In this document: piece by piece, positions 1-8,924 of the stretch
How the letters are laid out: each line of letters opens with the position of its first letter
How positions within the stretch are numbered: position 1 is the stretch's first letter
From: an uncultured Aeriscardovia sp.
Lineage (GTDB): Bacteria > Actinomycetota > Actinomycetes > Actinomycetales > Bifidobacteriaceae
Direction: 5' to 3'
Assembly (NCBI GenBank): GCA_903789535.1
Contig: CAIFES010000001.1
Coordinates: 310,001-374,000, forward strand
DNA length: 64,000 nt
Program-made: the position numbers and the translations under genes
The notes under the pieces: generated by a model
What the model was told of the DNA's origin: nothing
What the model saw: only the letters and a program-made list of their open reading frames with translations
Databases searched by the model: none

Positions 1-414
<414 letters not shown>

Positions 415-555
415 GATATGCCTTTCACATATTGTTGCCGTCTGCTGCCGGGCGGGTATCCGCGTGAGACGGATGCCTAGCATCACAAGGATGTGCCGAC
501 TTGGGCACTGTCTGCCCGGCCGTGACGGTCTTTATCGGTTTGGACAGTGCTCGTC

Positions 556-1824
556 TCAGCCCTCGTCGGCGATGTCGACCGGGCCGAGCTGGTGGAAGCG
601 GGCGGCGATGGCCTCCGGCGTGGTGTCGGAGATCCAGGCGGCCATGCCCGACTCGGAGCCGGCGAGGTACTTGATCTTGTTGGCGGCCCTGCGGAAGCTG
701 AAGAACTGCAGGTTGAGACGGTAGTTCTCACGGCGGGGGTCGTCGACCGGCGCCTGATGCCAGGCGGCGATGTAGGGCAGGTTCATGCCCTTGCCATCGC
801 CCTTGTCAAAGAAGGCGTTGCCGCGCTTGAGCAGCGTGGAGTACATCTGCGCGAGCCCCCAGCGCTCGTCGTCGTTGAGCTGGTCGAGGGTGAGGATGCC
901 GTCGCGCAGCGGGGCGACGTGCACCTCGAGCGGCCAGCGGGCAGCGGCGGGCACATAGGCGGCCCATGTGCTGTTGCGCAGGATGACGCGCTCCTTGGCG
1001 TCCAGCTCGGCGTGGAGCAGATCGTGGAGCAGATTGCCGCCGGTCTTGTCGTGGTAGGCCTGCGTGTGCTCCAGCTCGGCCTCGAGCTTGGGGGCGATGA
1101 ACGGGTAGGCGTAGATCTGGCCGTGCGGATGGGCCAGCGAGACGCCGATCTCCTCACCGTGGTTCTCGAACGGGAACACCTGCTTGATGCCCGGCAGACG
1201 GCTGAGCTCGGCGGTGCGGAACGCCCACGCCTCCACCACGGTGCGCAGACGCGAGACCGGCAGCGCGGCCGGCAGCGAGTTCTCATCCGGGTCGAAGCAG
1301 ATGACCTCGCAGCGGCCGTTCGCCTCGCGCTGCGGCCACAGTTTGTTGCCGTCCACATAGGTGATGGCCGGGGTCACGCCCGGGATCTGGCGCATGGAGG
1401 GGAAACGGTTCTCGAAGACGACGACATCGTAATCGGTGTCGGGCACCTCGCCGTCCTGATACGGGTCGCCCGGCTTGCGGGCGGCGAGCGGGTTGCCTTT
1501 GGCGGTGGCGCCCTTGCCGGCGGTGATCGGCCGGTTCATACGCGCCGGATTCATCGGAATCCAGTCACCGGTGAGCGGGTCCTTGCGCATGATGGGCGAC
1601 TGCGGCGGCACGAGGTTGCCGTCCTTGTCGCGCGTGGGGGCGAAACGGTCGGCGAGATGACGGGGATCATGCAGCTCGCGTGTCTTCTTGCCGCTGACGT
1701 AGTCGGGCTCGTCGTCAAGGTAGAAGAAGTCACGCCCGTCGGCCAGCGTCGTCGGGGTGATGCGGATGTGCGCCTGCTCGTAGGCGGTGGGGGTGTAATG
1801 CTCCGGGATGTACGGATCAGTCAT
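556..1824 (-). CDS. galT: Galactose-1-phosphate uridylyltransferase
   Basis: Transfers UMP from UDP-glucose to galactose-1-phosphate, giving UDP-galactose and glucose-1-phosphate. The protein has 422 residues. HPHGQ at about residue 232 carries the histidine that forms the uridylyl intermediate, and the nearby NRFPSM and FENHGEE stretches fit the family. Two ATG codons are adjacent (1827, 1824). GAAAGG lies 2 nt before the first and 5 nt before the second, so 1824 (MTDPYIPEHY) is preferred. The reading frame continues upstream to 1920, but that extension is a low-complexity arginine-rich stretch beyond the ribosome site. galK follows downstream and a DeoR regulator lies upstream. Confidence 0.95.
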   Translation of the reverse strand: MTDPYIPEHYTPTAYEQAHIRITPTTLADGRDFFYLDDEPDYVSGKKTRELHDPRHLADRFAPTRDKDGNLVPPQSPIMRKDPLTGDWIPMNPARMNRPITAGKGATAKGNPLAARKPGDPYQDGEVPDTDYDVVVFENRFPSMRQIPGVTPAITYVDGNKLWPQREANGRCEVICFDPDENSLPAALPVSRLRTVVEAWAFRTAELSRLPGIKQVFPFENHGEEIGVSLAHPHGQIYAYPFIAPKLEAELEHTQAYHDKTGGNLLHDLLHAELDAKERVILRNSTWAAYVPAAARWPLEVHVAPLRDGILTLDQLNDDERWGLAQMYSTLLKRGNAFFDKGDGKGMNLPYIAAWHQAPVDDPRRENYRLNLQFFSFRRAANKIKYLAGSESGMAAWISDTTPEAIAARFHQLGPVDIADEG

Positions 1825-1931
1825 CATTGCCTTTCTTCCTTCCGGTACTGCACGTTCTGCTCTGCGTGCCGGCGGCGTCGGCCGTCTTTCCGATCCCTCG
1901 GTCATGGCCGGTGCGGGCACGCCACCCGACT

Positions 1932-2000
1932 ATTATGCCTCCAAATGATCGATTTTGTTCACTTTTGTTTGTTTATTTTCATTTTTGTTCTGTATTGTTC
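1932..2000 (-). promoter_or_regulatory. galT promoter with 10-bp-phased TGTTC operator array
   Basis: On the plus strand TGTTC or a close variant recurs exactly every 10 bp: TGATC 1946, TGTTC 1956, TGTTT 1966, TTTTC 1976, TGTTC 1986, TGTTC 1996. A minus-strand -10 candidate CATAAT lies at 1932-1937, so the array covers the -35 region and upstream. The region is AT-rich against a GC-rich background. DeoR-family proteins often bind short direct repeats, and the adjacent deoR-family gene is the obvious candidate binder. Its own promoter carries the same TGTTC-N5-TGTTC pair. The assignment to that protein is inferred. Confidence 0.65.
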
Positions 2001-2025
2001 TGCCCCAGCTACCGGTCCGTCCACA

Positions 2026-3120
2026 TCAATCAGCCGTCGTCGTGTCGGCAGCGCCCTTTGGTGCGTTCATGGTGGTGTTCTCGCCCGTGCTTTTCCTGGC
2101 AGTCGTGCTCCTGCCGGTGGCCTTCCTCCTACCGACGGTCCTGCCTTTTGCGCCGGTCCCGGCTTTGGCGGAGGTCTTTCTTCTGCTGCGGGTCCCGTTT
2201 TTAACACCCGCCCTGGCACGTGTTTTGTTCCCGGTCTTGCCGGCAGTCTTTGCTTTGTGCCCGGTCTTTGTTCTGCCCCCGGCCGTGCTTTTTGCCGGCT
2301 TGTCATCAGAGGGAGCCTTGGCAGGAAGGACGGAGATCATGCTTGTATCGGCCAGCAGCAGACGGCGCACGCCCGCACGGGTGCGTTCGGCCGTGTCGTC
2401 GGGCAGCCCGTCATCGCTGATCACCGCGTCCACCCGGCCGAGCGAGGCGAACAGCGAGAGGGAGGTGTTCTGCCACTTCGTGTGGTCGGCGAGGATGTAG
2501 GCCTTGTCAGAGATGGAGATGAGCGCCGAGTTCGTGCTCGCTTCCAGCGAGTTGGGGGTGAGGAAGCCGCGCGGCAGGGAGACCGAATGCGTGCCGAGGA
2601 AGACCGAGTTGACGCGCAGGGAGCCGATCACCTTGTCCGCGATCGGTCCGACAAGGGCGTTGGAACGCGTGACGACGCCGCCGGTGACGATCACCTCCGC
2701 GCCGTGCGCCTCACTTGCCTGCACGAGCTCGGCGACCGGGGTGGAATTGGTGAGGATCGTCAGCCCCTCCACCTTCGGCGAGCGCAGCAGCCGCTGGGCG
2801 AAGACGTAGGTGGTGGTGCCCCCGCCGATGGCGATCACATCGCCGGGATGCACGAATTGCAGGGCCTCGCGCGCAATGGCATCCTTGAGGCCCGTCGCTT
2901 GGCGGGATTTGACGGAGAACAGGGGCTCGGCCAGCAGCGAGCTCGTGGAGACGGCCCCGCCATGCACGCGCCGGAGCATGCCCTGATCGGCGAGATCGTT
3001 GATATCACGCCGCACAGTCATCGTCGAAACCCCCATGTCCTCGGACAGGTCGGTGATGCGCACGGCCCCCTGGGTGCGCAGCCGGTTGAGGATAAAGAGT
3101 CGACGTTGTGAGGCAATCAT
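2026..3120 (-). CDS. DeoR-family transcriptional regulator with long basic C-terminal tail
   Basis: Likely sugar-phosphate-responsive regulator of galT-galK. Residues 1-60 form the DeoR winged helix (MIASQRRLFILNRL, then DMGVSTMTVRRDINDLADQG). Residues 75-255 form the sugar-isomerase-like sensor domain with the IGGGTTT loop. Members of this family are usually about 250-270 residues. This one has 364, because about 100 residues of Lys/Arg/Thr/Ala/Gly-rich low-complexity sequence follow the sensor domain. The tail resembles histone-H1-like nucleoid proteins in composition. The start at 3120 is chosen because GATAAT lies 6 nt before it with no Shine-Dalgarno, which fits a leaderless mRNA, and because the homologous fold begins there. 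Confidence 0.85.
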   Translation of the reverse strand: MIASQRRLFILNRLRTQGAVRITDLSEDMGVSTMTVRRDINDLADQGMLRRVHGGAVSTSSLLAEPLFSVKSRQATGLKDAIAREALQFVHPGDVIAIGGGTTTYVFAQRLLRSPKVEGLTILTNSTPVAELVQASEAHGAEVIVTGGVVTRSNALVGPIADKVIGSLRVNSVFLGTHSVSLPRGFLTPNSLEASTNSALISISDKAYILADHTKWQNTSLSLFASLGRVDAVISDDGLPDDTAERTRAGVRRLLLADTSMISVLPAKAPSDDKPAKSTAGGRTKTGHKAKTAGKTGNKTRARAGVKNGTRSRRKTSAKAGTGAKGRTVGRRKATGRSTTARKSTGENTTMNAPKGAADTTTAD

Positions 3121-3126
3121 GGTGTC

Positions 3127-3165
3127 ATTATCACTCAAAATCACAGAAGCGAACAGTTCCGAACA
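3127..3165 (-). promoter_or_regulatory. deoR-family gene promoter with TGTTC pair
   Basis: Read on the minus strand, GATAAT (3127-3132) lies 6 nt before the ATG at 3120, so transcription should start at or next to the A of the start codon. TGTTC occurs at 3161-3165 and 3151-3155, spaced 10 bp, over the expected -35. The same half-site and spacing occur before galT, which suggests autoregulation. Confidence 0.55.
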
Positions 3166-3327
3166 TGAAACGGACAAATTCGCACGTCGTCTCTCACATA
3201 TCCCACACCGCGCGCAGCGCACAAAGCCAAAGAAATGCTGAAAAGACGCTGGGAGACAGACTGCGTCGGGCGTGTGAAAAATCTTCGCGGGAACCGAAAT
3301 CCGCCCGGAAAGATGGTGGGCGATTTG

Positions 3328-3333
3328 TAGACT
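3328..3333 (+). promoter_or_regulatory. -10 box of the penicillin-binding protein gene (leaderless type)
   Basis: TAGACT is followed by seven nt and then the ATG at 3341. There is no Shine-Dalgarno in the gap. The spacing puts the transcription start on or beside the start codon. No good -35 is visible. Confidence 0.5.
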
Positions 3334-3340
3334 GGCGTGT

Positions 3341-5428
3341 ATGAATTCCCCACGTCTGACTCTGCGGCGCTTCCTGGTGCTCCTGCTCGCGTTCATCGTG
3401 CTGTGCGCGGCCGGCGGCCTCGTCTATTCCGGCCTGTTCATGCCGCTCGCCGTGGGCATCAACAAGGTGGCGGGCTCCTCGCTCGTGCCGGAGGGCACGC
3501 AGAGCGTGGACATGGAGCTGAGCAAGCTGCCCCAGCAGTCCAAGATGTATGCCAGCGACGGCAAGACGCTGCTCGCCACGTTCTATGACCAGAACCGCGT
3601 GGTCGTCGCCCTCAAGGACATCTCCGAGCCGATGCAGAAGGCGGTCGTCGCCCGCGAGGACCACCGCTTCCTCGAGCACAGCGGCATCGACCCGCAGGGC
3701 ATCGCCCGCGCCTTCGTGCAGACGTATGTGCGCCACGGATCCACCCAGGGCGGTTCAACGCTGACGCAGCAGTACGTCAAGAACGCGCTGATGGACCAGG
3801 CCATCGAGGCCAACGATCCGATCGCCGAGTACCGCGCCCATGAGGAGACCATCTCCCGCAAGCTGCGCGAGATGCTCATCGCCGTCCAGCTGGAGAAGCA
3901 CCACTCCAAGGAGGAGATCCTCCAGGGCTATCTCAACATCGCCCAGTTCGGCGTGGGCGTCTACGGCGTGGAGGCCGCCGCTCGCCGCTACTTCAGCAAG
4001 TCCGCCAAGGACCTCACGCTCGGCGAGGCCGCCACGATCGCCGCCGTCACCAAGAACCCGTCCGGTTACGATCCCACACAGAATCCCAAGGCCTCCCAGC
4101 AGCAGCGCGACATCGTGCTCAGCCAGATGCAGAAATACGGGTTCGCCTCCGCCAAGGACGTCGCCGCCGCCAAGGCGGTGAGCGTGGAGAGCTCGCTGCA
4201 CGTCTCCTCCACCGCCGTGGGCTGCGAGGCGGCCGGCAACGCCGCGTTCTTCTGCGACTACGTGATGCGCATCATGCTCAACTCCGACCAGTTCGGCAAG
4301 ACCGCCGAGAAGCGCCGGCGCCTGCTCTACCAGGGCGGTCTCAACATCGTCACCACGCTCGACGCGCAGGCACAGAATGACGCCTACAGCGCCGTCACCC
4401 ACTACGACCCCGTCGACGACCCCTCGGGCATCGAGACGATGCTCTCGGCCGTCAAGCCGGGAACGGGCGAGATCCTCGCCATGGTGCAGAACCGCAACTA
4501 CAGCACCACGACAAACCAGGGCACCTCCACCTCCATCAACTACAACGTCGACCAGAAGTGGGGCGGCGGCTCGGGCTTCGCCATCGGCTCCTCATTCAAG
4601 GTCATCAACCTCGTGTCGTGGATGCAGGCGGGGCGCAAGATCAGCACCATGCTGCACAACGGCAACTCGTTCCCCATCGACTCGTTCCCGTGCGCCACGA
4701 AGACGCACCAGGTGTGGAACCTGCACGATACGACCGGCGGCGCCTCCTATGAGTCCGTGCTCACCGGTTTCGTTAAATCGCACAACACCACCCAGGCGAC
4801 CATGGCCCAGCAGATCGGTCTGTGCCAGATCGCCGACACCGCCACCGCGCTCGGCTACAAGAACGCTATCGAAGGCCAGGAGGACATTCACGACACGATG
4901 ACCCCGACCATGGTGATCGGCACGCTGAGCACCTCACCGCTGGCCATGGCCAACGTCTACGCCACCCTCGGCGCCAACGGCGTGCACTGCAACCCGATCG
5001 CCATCAAGTCCATCACCGACTCGACGGGCAAGTCGGTCAAGGTGCCCAGCGCCAACTGCACGCAGGCCGTCTCGCAGGAGATCGCCCAGACCGCCGGCTA
5101 CGCGCTCAACCAGTCGGCCGAGAAAGGTGTGGCAAGCGCCGTCAAGCTCAACAACTACAAGTCGTTCGCCAAGACCGGCACGAACGAGCAGACGGCCATC
5201 TCCACCGCCTCGGTGCTGCCATACGAGATCTCCGTGTTCTCGCTGACTGGCAATGCCGAGTATCCGCGTGACATGAGCGGCATGACCATCGGCGGGCGTA
5301 CCGAGCCATACTGGTACGGCGTCAACATGTCCTCGCCGATCATCAAGGAGATGCTCACCCAGTACACCGCGCAGAAGAACCTGCCCAACCACAGCGACTA
5401 CGGCCAGCCCAGCTCCAAGTACAACTGA
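3341..5428 (+). CDS. Class A penicillin-binding protein (transglycosylase/transpeptidase)
   Basis: Bifunctional peptidoglycan synthase that polymerises lipid II and cross-links stem peptides outside the membrane. It has 695 residues. A single N-terminal membrane anchor spans about residues 10-35. The GT51 domain shows EDHRFLEHSG (about 105) and GGSTLTQQ (about 137). The transpeptidase domain shows the catalytic serine motif SSFK (about 416), SHN (about 480) and KTG (about 610). There is no PASTA repeat or long C-terminal tail. It is transcribed divergently from the DeoR regulator and converges on pyrD. The start follows a -10 box by seven nt with no ribosome site, so the mRNA is probably leaderless. 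Confidence 0.92.
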   Translation: MNSPRLTLRRFLVLLLAFIVLCAAGGLVYSGLFMPLAVGINKVAGSSLVPEGTQSVDMELSKLPQQSKMYASDGKTLLATFYDQNRVVVALKDISEPMQKAVVAREDHRFLEHSGIDPQGIARAFVQTYVRHGSTQGGSTLTQQYVKNALMDQAIEANDPIAEYRAHEETISRKLREMLIAVQLEKHHSKEEILQGYLNIAQFGVGVYGVEAAARRYFSKSAKDLTLGEAATIAAVTKNPSGYDPTQNPKASQQQRDIVLSQMQKYGFASAKDVAAAKAVSVESSLHVSSTAVGCEAAGNAAFFCDYVMRIMLNSDQFGKTAEKRRRLLYQGGLNIVTTLDAQAQNDAYSAVTHYDPVDDPSGIETMLSAVKPGTGEILAMVQNRNYSTTTNQGTSTSINYNVDQKWGGGSGFAIGSSFKVINLVSWMQAGRKISTMLHNGNSFPIDSFPCATKTHQVWNLHDTTGGASYESVLTGFVKSHNTTQATMAQQIGLCQIADTATALGYKNAIEGQEDIHDTMTPTMVIGTLSTSPLAMANVYATLGANGVHCNPIAIKSITDSTGKSVKVPSANCTQAVSQEIAQTAGYALNQSAEKGVASAVKLNNYKSFAKTGTNEQTAISTASVLPYEISVFSLTGNAEYPRDMSGMTIGGRTEPYWYGVNMSSPIIKEMLTQYTAQKNLPNHSDYGQPSSKYN

Positions 5429-5463
5429 TGCGGGCGGTGGCGCCAGTGCCCGACAGGTGACTG

Positions 5464-5500
5464 GCCGGCGACCGGCTGGTGACCGGCTGCACCCGCCGGC
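5464..5500. terminator. Stem-loop between convergent genes
   Basis: GCCGGCG (5464-5470) can pair with CGCCGGC (5494-5500) in the 75-nt gap between the penicillin-binding protein gene and pyrD. The loop holds a GACCGGCTG-type direct repeat. No T-run follows on either strand, so this is a weak terminator call. Confidence 0.3.
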
Positions 5501-5503
5501 GGC

Positions 5504-6757
5504 TCAGTCCACGTCGATGCCCACGGCCTGCGAGACGTGGTCGAAGCCGTCTCGGCGCAGCAGTCGCGCGAGTCCTCGCTTGAGAATGGTGATCTCCTGC
5601 GGGCCACGGAACATGAGCGAGCTGACGAACATGACAAGGCTCGCGCCGTGGCGGATCTTCCAGTACGCCTGCTCCGGGGTGAACACGCCGCCCACGCCGG
5701 CGATGGCAAGCCTGCTGCCATAGTCGCGGAATGTGTTCTCCAGCAGACCGTTGGAGGCGGGCGCGGCCGGCAGGCCGGAGAGGTTGCCCTGCCAGTCAGC
5801 GGGGATATCCATGCCCGTGCGGTCCTTGCGCAGGTTGGCGATGGTGACGGCCTGCACGTTATGCTCACAGATCACGTCGAGCAGATCGCGGAAGTGCGCC
5901 CAGTCCTTGTCCTGCGGCATTTTGATGAGCACCGGCTGTGTGCGATCAATGGTGTCAAGCTCGGTGAGCAGCCGGTCAAGCGGCTCCGGCTCGACGAACC
6001 TCTCGCCCACATACGTGTTCGGGCAGGAGATGTTGATCTCGATCATGTCGGTGCGCCCGGCCGCGCGGCGCATGCTCGTCGCATAGTCGGCGATCCCCTT
6101 GGCGTCATCGCCGGCATCCGTGGAGTTGGTGCGGGCGAGCGAGACGGACACGCGCATCGGCCGTCCGCTCGTGTAGGCCTTCTCCGCATTGCGGATCACC
6201 TTTTCGGAACCGATATTGTTGAGCCCGGCGTGAATCATGAGCGAGCCGTACTGCGGCAGCCGGTGGAACCACGGATGCGGGTTGCCCTCACACGGATAGG
6301 CGGTGGTCGAGCCCATCGTCTCGAAGCCGAAGCCGAGCGCGTCCAGCCCGACGGCCATCTCGCCGTTCTTGTCGAGGCCCGCGGACAGACCGAACGGATT
6401 GTCGAAATCGAGGCCCATGACGTTCGTCTCGAGGATGGGGTCGGTGTAGTCGATCATCCCCCGCAGCAGACCCATGAGCGGCGGGATGAAGCCGGCCGCA
6501 TGCACGAAGGAGATGGTGCGCGCGTGCGCGGCATCGGGATCCATGGAGAAGATGATCGGCTTGACCACATGCTTGTAGCCGAAGGTGAACAGATCGGTCG
6601 ACAGCTCGTTGACGGCGTTGTGGACGGGCGAGTCGACGACGTACGTCTTCTTCTTCCCACTGCCGCGCAGGAAACGCTGTGTCAGCCGTGTGCGCTGTGC
6701 GGAGGACAGCTGCGGGATCGGAGTACCGGAATCGTGCGAAGAACTCATAGTCACCAT
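5504..6757 (-). CDS. pyrD: Dihydroorotate dehydrogenase (quinone), class 2
   Basis: Oxidises dihydroorotate to orotate in pyrimidine synthesis, using FMN and the quinone pool at the membrane. It has 417 residues, longer than the usual 340-370 because about 45 polar residues precede the family start near KPIIFSMDPDAAHA. Visible family features are NPFGLSAGLDKNGE (FMN site), EINISCPNT (substrate/FMN loop) and GVGGVFTPEQAYWKI near the C-terminus. The start at 6757 has AGGAGG eight nt upstream. The gene stands alone here and no other pyr gene is adjacent. Its upstream region is a tandem-repeat array. Confidence 0.93.
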   Translation of the reverse strand: MVTMSSSHDSGTPIPQLSSAQRTRLTQRFLRGSGKKKTYVVDSPVHNAVNELSTDLFTFGYKHVVKPIIFSMDPDAAHARTISFVHAAGFIPPLMGLLRGMIDYTDPILETNVMGLDFDNPFGLSAGLDKNGEMAVGLDALGFGFETMGSTTAYPCEGNPHPWFHRLPQYGSLMIHAGLNNIGSEKVIRNAEKAYTSGRPMRVSVSLARTNSTDAGDDAKGIADYATSMRRAAGRTDMIEINISCPNTYVGERFVEPEPLDRLLTELDTIDRTQPVLIKMPQDKDWAHFRDLLDVICEHNVQAVTIANLRKDRTGMDIPADWQGNLSGLPAAPASNGLLENTFRDYGSRLAIAGVGGVFTPEQAYWKIRHGASLVMFVSSLMFRGPQEITILKRGLARLLRRDGFDHVSQAVGIDVD

Positions 6758-6790
6758 TATGGCCCCTCCTGGGCGTCTGCCGTGCGCCGG

Positions 6791-6919
6791 ATTATCGGAT
6801 CGAATTACACAGCTTGCTGAATCGGATTACTCAGCTTGCTGAGTCAGATTGCACAGATTGCCGGATCGGGTTGCACAGATTTCGAATCAGATTGCACAGT
6901 GATAGATTGCACAGTGATA
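6791..6919. repeat. Degenerate ~22-bp tandem repeat array
   Basis: Units of the form ATTRCACAGNTTGCTGAATCGG follow head to tail: 6804-6825, 6826-6847, 6848-6869, 6870-6890, then two 15-nt units (6891-6905, 6906-6919). A truncated unit sits at 6791-6803. The array fills the space between the start of pyrD and the stop of trmB, so the pyrD promoter must lie in or beside it. Confidence 0.8.
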
Positions 6920-6947
6920 CCGCATACCGCCTGGCCATACTGTCCTG

Positions 6948-7829
6948 TCAGATTGTCTGATAGGCGAAATCGTGGATGGTGTGGCCTTTGGCGAGACCCT
7001 TCTTCTCGAAGCTGGTGAGCACACGGCCCTCAAACCGCTCTGATTCGAGGAATGTCGCATGCGGCATCTGCGCGGCACGGTCGGCGTCACCCTTGCCCAC
7101 ATGCTCGGTGGCGAGCGCGACCTCTTTCGTGCCGATGTTGCGATAGCCCTCGGCGTGGTCCATCACCTCATGCACGTGCAGGGCGTAGTCATCGATGTCG
7201 GTGGCGATGCGCAGCAGACCGCCCTTCTTCAGACACCTGCGCACGTCGGCGGCGAAGGCGGGCTGGATAATGCGGCGCTTATGGTGCTTCATCTTCGGCC
7301 ACGGGTCGGGGAACCAGACCCACACCTGTTCGAGCAGACCACTGGCGAAGTTGTGGGCGAAGAGCAGCGGGGCGTTGGCCTCGCCGATACGCACATTGGT
7401 GGTGTCCGCCTCGCCGAGGCGGTGCAGCAGATGCGCGATACCCTGCGGGAACACCTCGAGGGCCAGGAAGTTGAGATCCGGATGGGCCTGCGCTGCCGCA
7501 GCGATGTTCTCGCCCTGGCCTGTGCCGACCTCGACGATCAGCGGATGGTCGTTGCCCCAGTGCTGTTCGATATACGACTCGTCGATCACGAGCGACGGGT
7601 CGACGGACAGGCTCCTGCCCTGAGGGTCGCGCGGCAGATCGAGCAGGAAACGCGGCCCCTGCTCGTCCCACGCCTTCTGCAGTTTGGGCGACAGACGCCC
7701 GCTGCGGCGCACGAATGAGACGATCCCCCGCTCGAACGGTTCGAGGGGCCTGTCCCCTGCCGGAGACGGTTGCCGGTCGTTGTGCGGTGCCACTGATTGT
7801 GCTGTGCCGCTCAGTGTTGTGTCGCTCAC
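6948..7829 (-). CDS. trmB: tRNA (guanine-N7-)-methyltransferase
   Basis: Methylates G46 in the variable loop of tRNAs using S-adenosylmethionine. It has 293 residues. The Rossmann SAM-binding motif is VEVGTGQGENIAA at about residue 100. The family signature DPWPKMKHHKRRI follows at about residue 170. The N-terminal 40 residues are low-complexity. The start is GTG at 7829, with GGGGAG eight nt upstream. It stands between pyrD and the HNH nuclease gene, all on the minus strand. Confidence 0.93.
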   Translation of the reverse strand: MSDTTLSGTAQSVAPHNDRQPSPAGDRPLEPFERGIVSFVRRSGRLSPKLQKAWDEQGPRFLLDLPRDPQGRSLSVDPSLVIDESYIEQHWGNDHPLIVEVGTGQGENIAAAAQAHPDLNFLALEVFPQGIAHLLHRLGEADTTNVRIGEANAPLLFAHNFASGLLEQVWVWFPDPWPKMKHHKRRIIQPAFAADVRRCLKKGGLLRIATDIDDYALHVHEVMDHAEGYRNIGTKEVALATEHVGKGDADRAAQMPHATFLESERFEGRVLTSFEKKGLAKGHTIHDFAYQTI

Positions 7830-8003
7830 TGTGTGATCTCCCCTGTCGTCGTTGATACTGTCTCACCCTGAGCCGGCCGTCAGAGACTGGCCTGGCTGCC
7901 GGCACCCACTTCTGTCCGGATCCCCGTCTGGCCAGAAAGAACCGTTCATGTCGGTATCCAACCGTGTCAGGCCGCCCTTGGCCACCGCAAACCACACTAA
8001 CCG

Positions 8004-8924
8004 TCAGGCGTCGTGTCCATTGCCGCCCGCACGCGGATAGTGTGTGACGAGCGGCTGGCCCGGGCAGCCGAGCAGCACCCTCCTCATGGCATTCTTCTCC
8101 GCCGTGGTGACGGACAGGCCGTAGGCGGCCTTCACCCCGATCTGGCGCGCGACATATTCACAGCGGAACCGTTGATTGCCCGGCAGCCATCCGGAAGCGT
8201 CCGCGTCGGATTTTTCCTGATTGGCCGGCCCGGAGACAGCGAGCAGATTCTGCGGGTCGTTGCCCAGTGCCCGGCGTTTTGCGCCGTCCCAGCCCGCGGC
8301 ACCACTGTCCCACGCGTTGTGGAGTGCGACGACATGGTCGATCTGCACGGCGGAGCTGGTGGCCCGTCCGCGTCGGAAGGCGATCGTCGTGCCGGTATAC
8401 GGGTCTCGCAGTCTGCCGGTCAGAACGGTGCAGGAGAGTTTGCCCGATCCTGCGGCCGCGGTACGGATCCCTGTCAGATCGCGATGGAGGATATCCTCGC
8501 GGATCGTGCAGCCGTCGCCGTCGGCATCGATCTGCTGGTAGGCGAACGCGTCGCGGCTGTAGGAGACCGGGGAGGAACCTGTGGTGTCTGAATCCGACAA
8601 GACGGCGGAGCCTGTCCCGTCCGACGTACCGGCTGATGCCCCGGTTCGGGACGCGCCAAAAGCAAAACCGGACGACAAGCCGAACGGATCATCGGTCAGG
8701 CTTTCCTCACCCTGCCGGACAGACAGTGCGGCGAGTGCCGCCGCGGCCTCGCCGCGCGGCCAGTCGATGCCAATCAGATGCCCAAGCGCCGGGATGAGCC
8801 CGGGTCCGAGGAGCCCCAGCGCGACGCCGGTCAGGAGGGCGATGGACAGCAGGGCACCGGAACAATGCCGCTGCCACCACGCGCCACACCGTGCCCGGAC
8901 GGAGGGCACGAGAAAATCATGCAT
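8004..8924 (-). CDS. Membrane-anchored HNH-family (DUF1524-like) nuclease, copy 1
   Basis: Probable extracytoplasmic DNase. From ATG 8924 it has 306 residues: a hydrophobic segment at about 22-45, a low-complexity Ser/Gly/Thr linker, then a nuclease domain. The core motif is SAVQIDHVVALHNAWD, followed by GNDPQNLLAVSG, NQEKSD and RCEYVARQIG, as in GmrSD-like or DUF1524 HNH proteins. The frame extends upstream to 9017, but ATG 8924 overlaps the aldo/keto reductase stop by eight nt, which suggests coupled translation. A paralogue of the same length lies at 42077-42997. Its target is unknown. Confidence 0.8.
   Translation of the reverse strand: MHDFLVPSVRARCGAWWQRHCSGALLSIALLTGVALGLLGPGLIPALGHLIGIDWPRGEAAAALAALSVRQGEESLTDDPFGLSSGFAFGASRTGASAGTSDGTGSAVLSDSDTTGSSPVSYSRDAFAYQQIDADGDGCTIREDILHRDLTGIRTAAAGSGKLSCTVLTGRLRDPYTGTTIAFRRGRATSSAVQIDHVVALHNAWDSGAAGWDGAKRRALGNDPQNLLAVSGPANQEKSDADASGWLPGNQRFRCEYVARQIGVKAAYGLSVTTAEKNAMRRVLLGCPGQPLVTHYPRAGGNGHDA

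Noticed and set aside
547..3111. Very long plus-strand open frame opposite galT and the DeoR gene
   Set aside because: It is the antisense frame of GC-rich coding DNA. The protein is low-complexity Val/Gly/Arg without motifs, and the minus-strand genes are certain.
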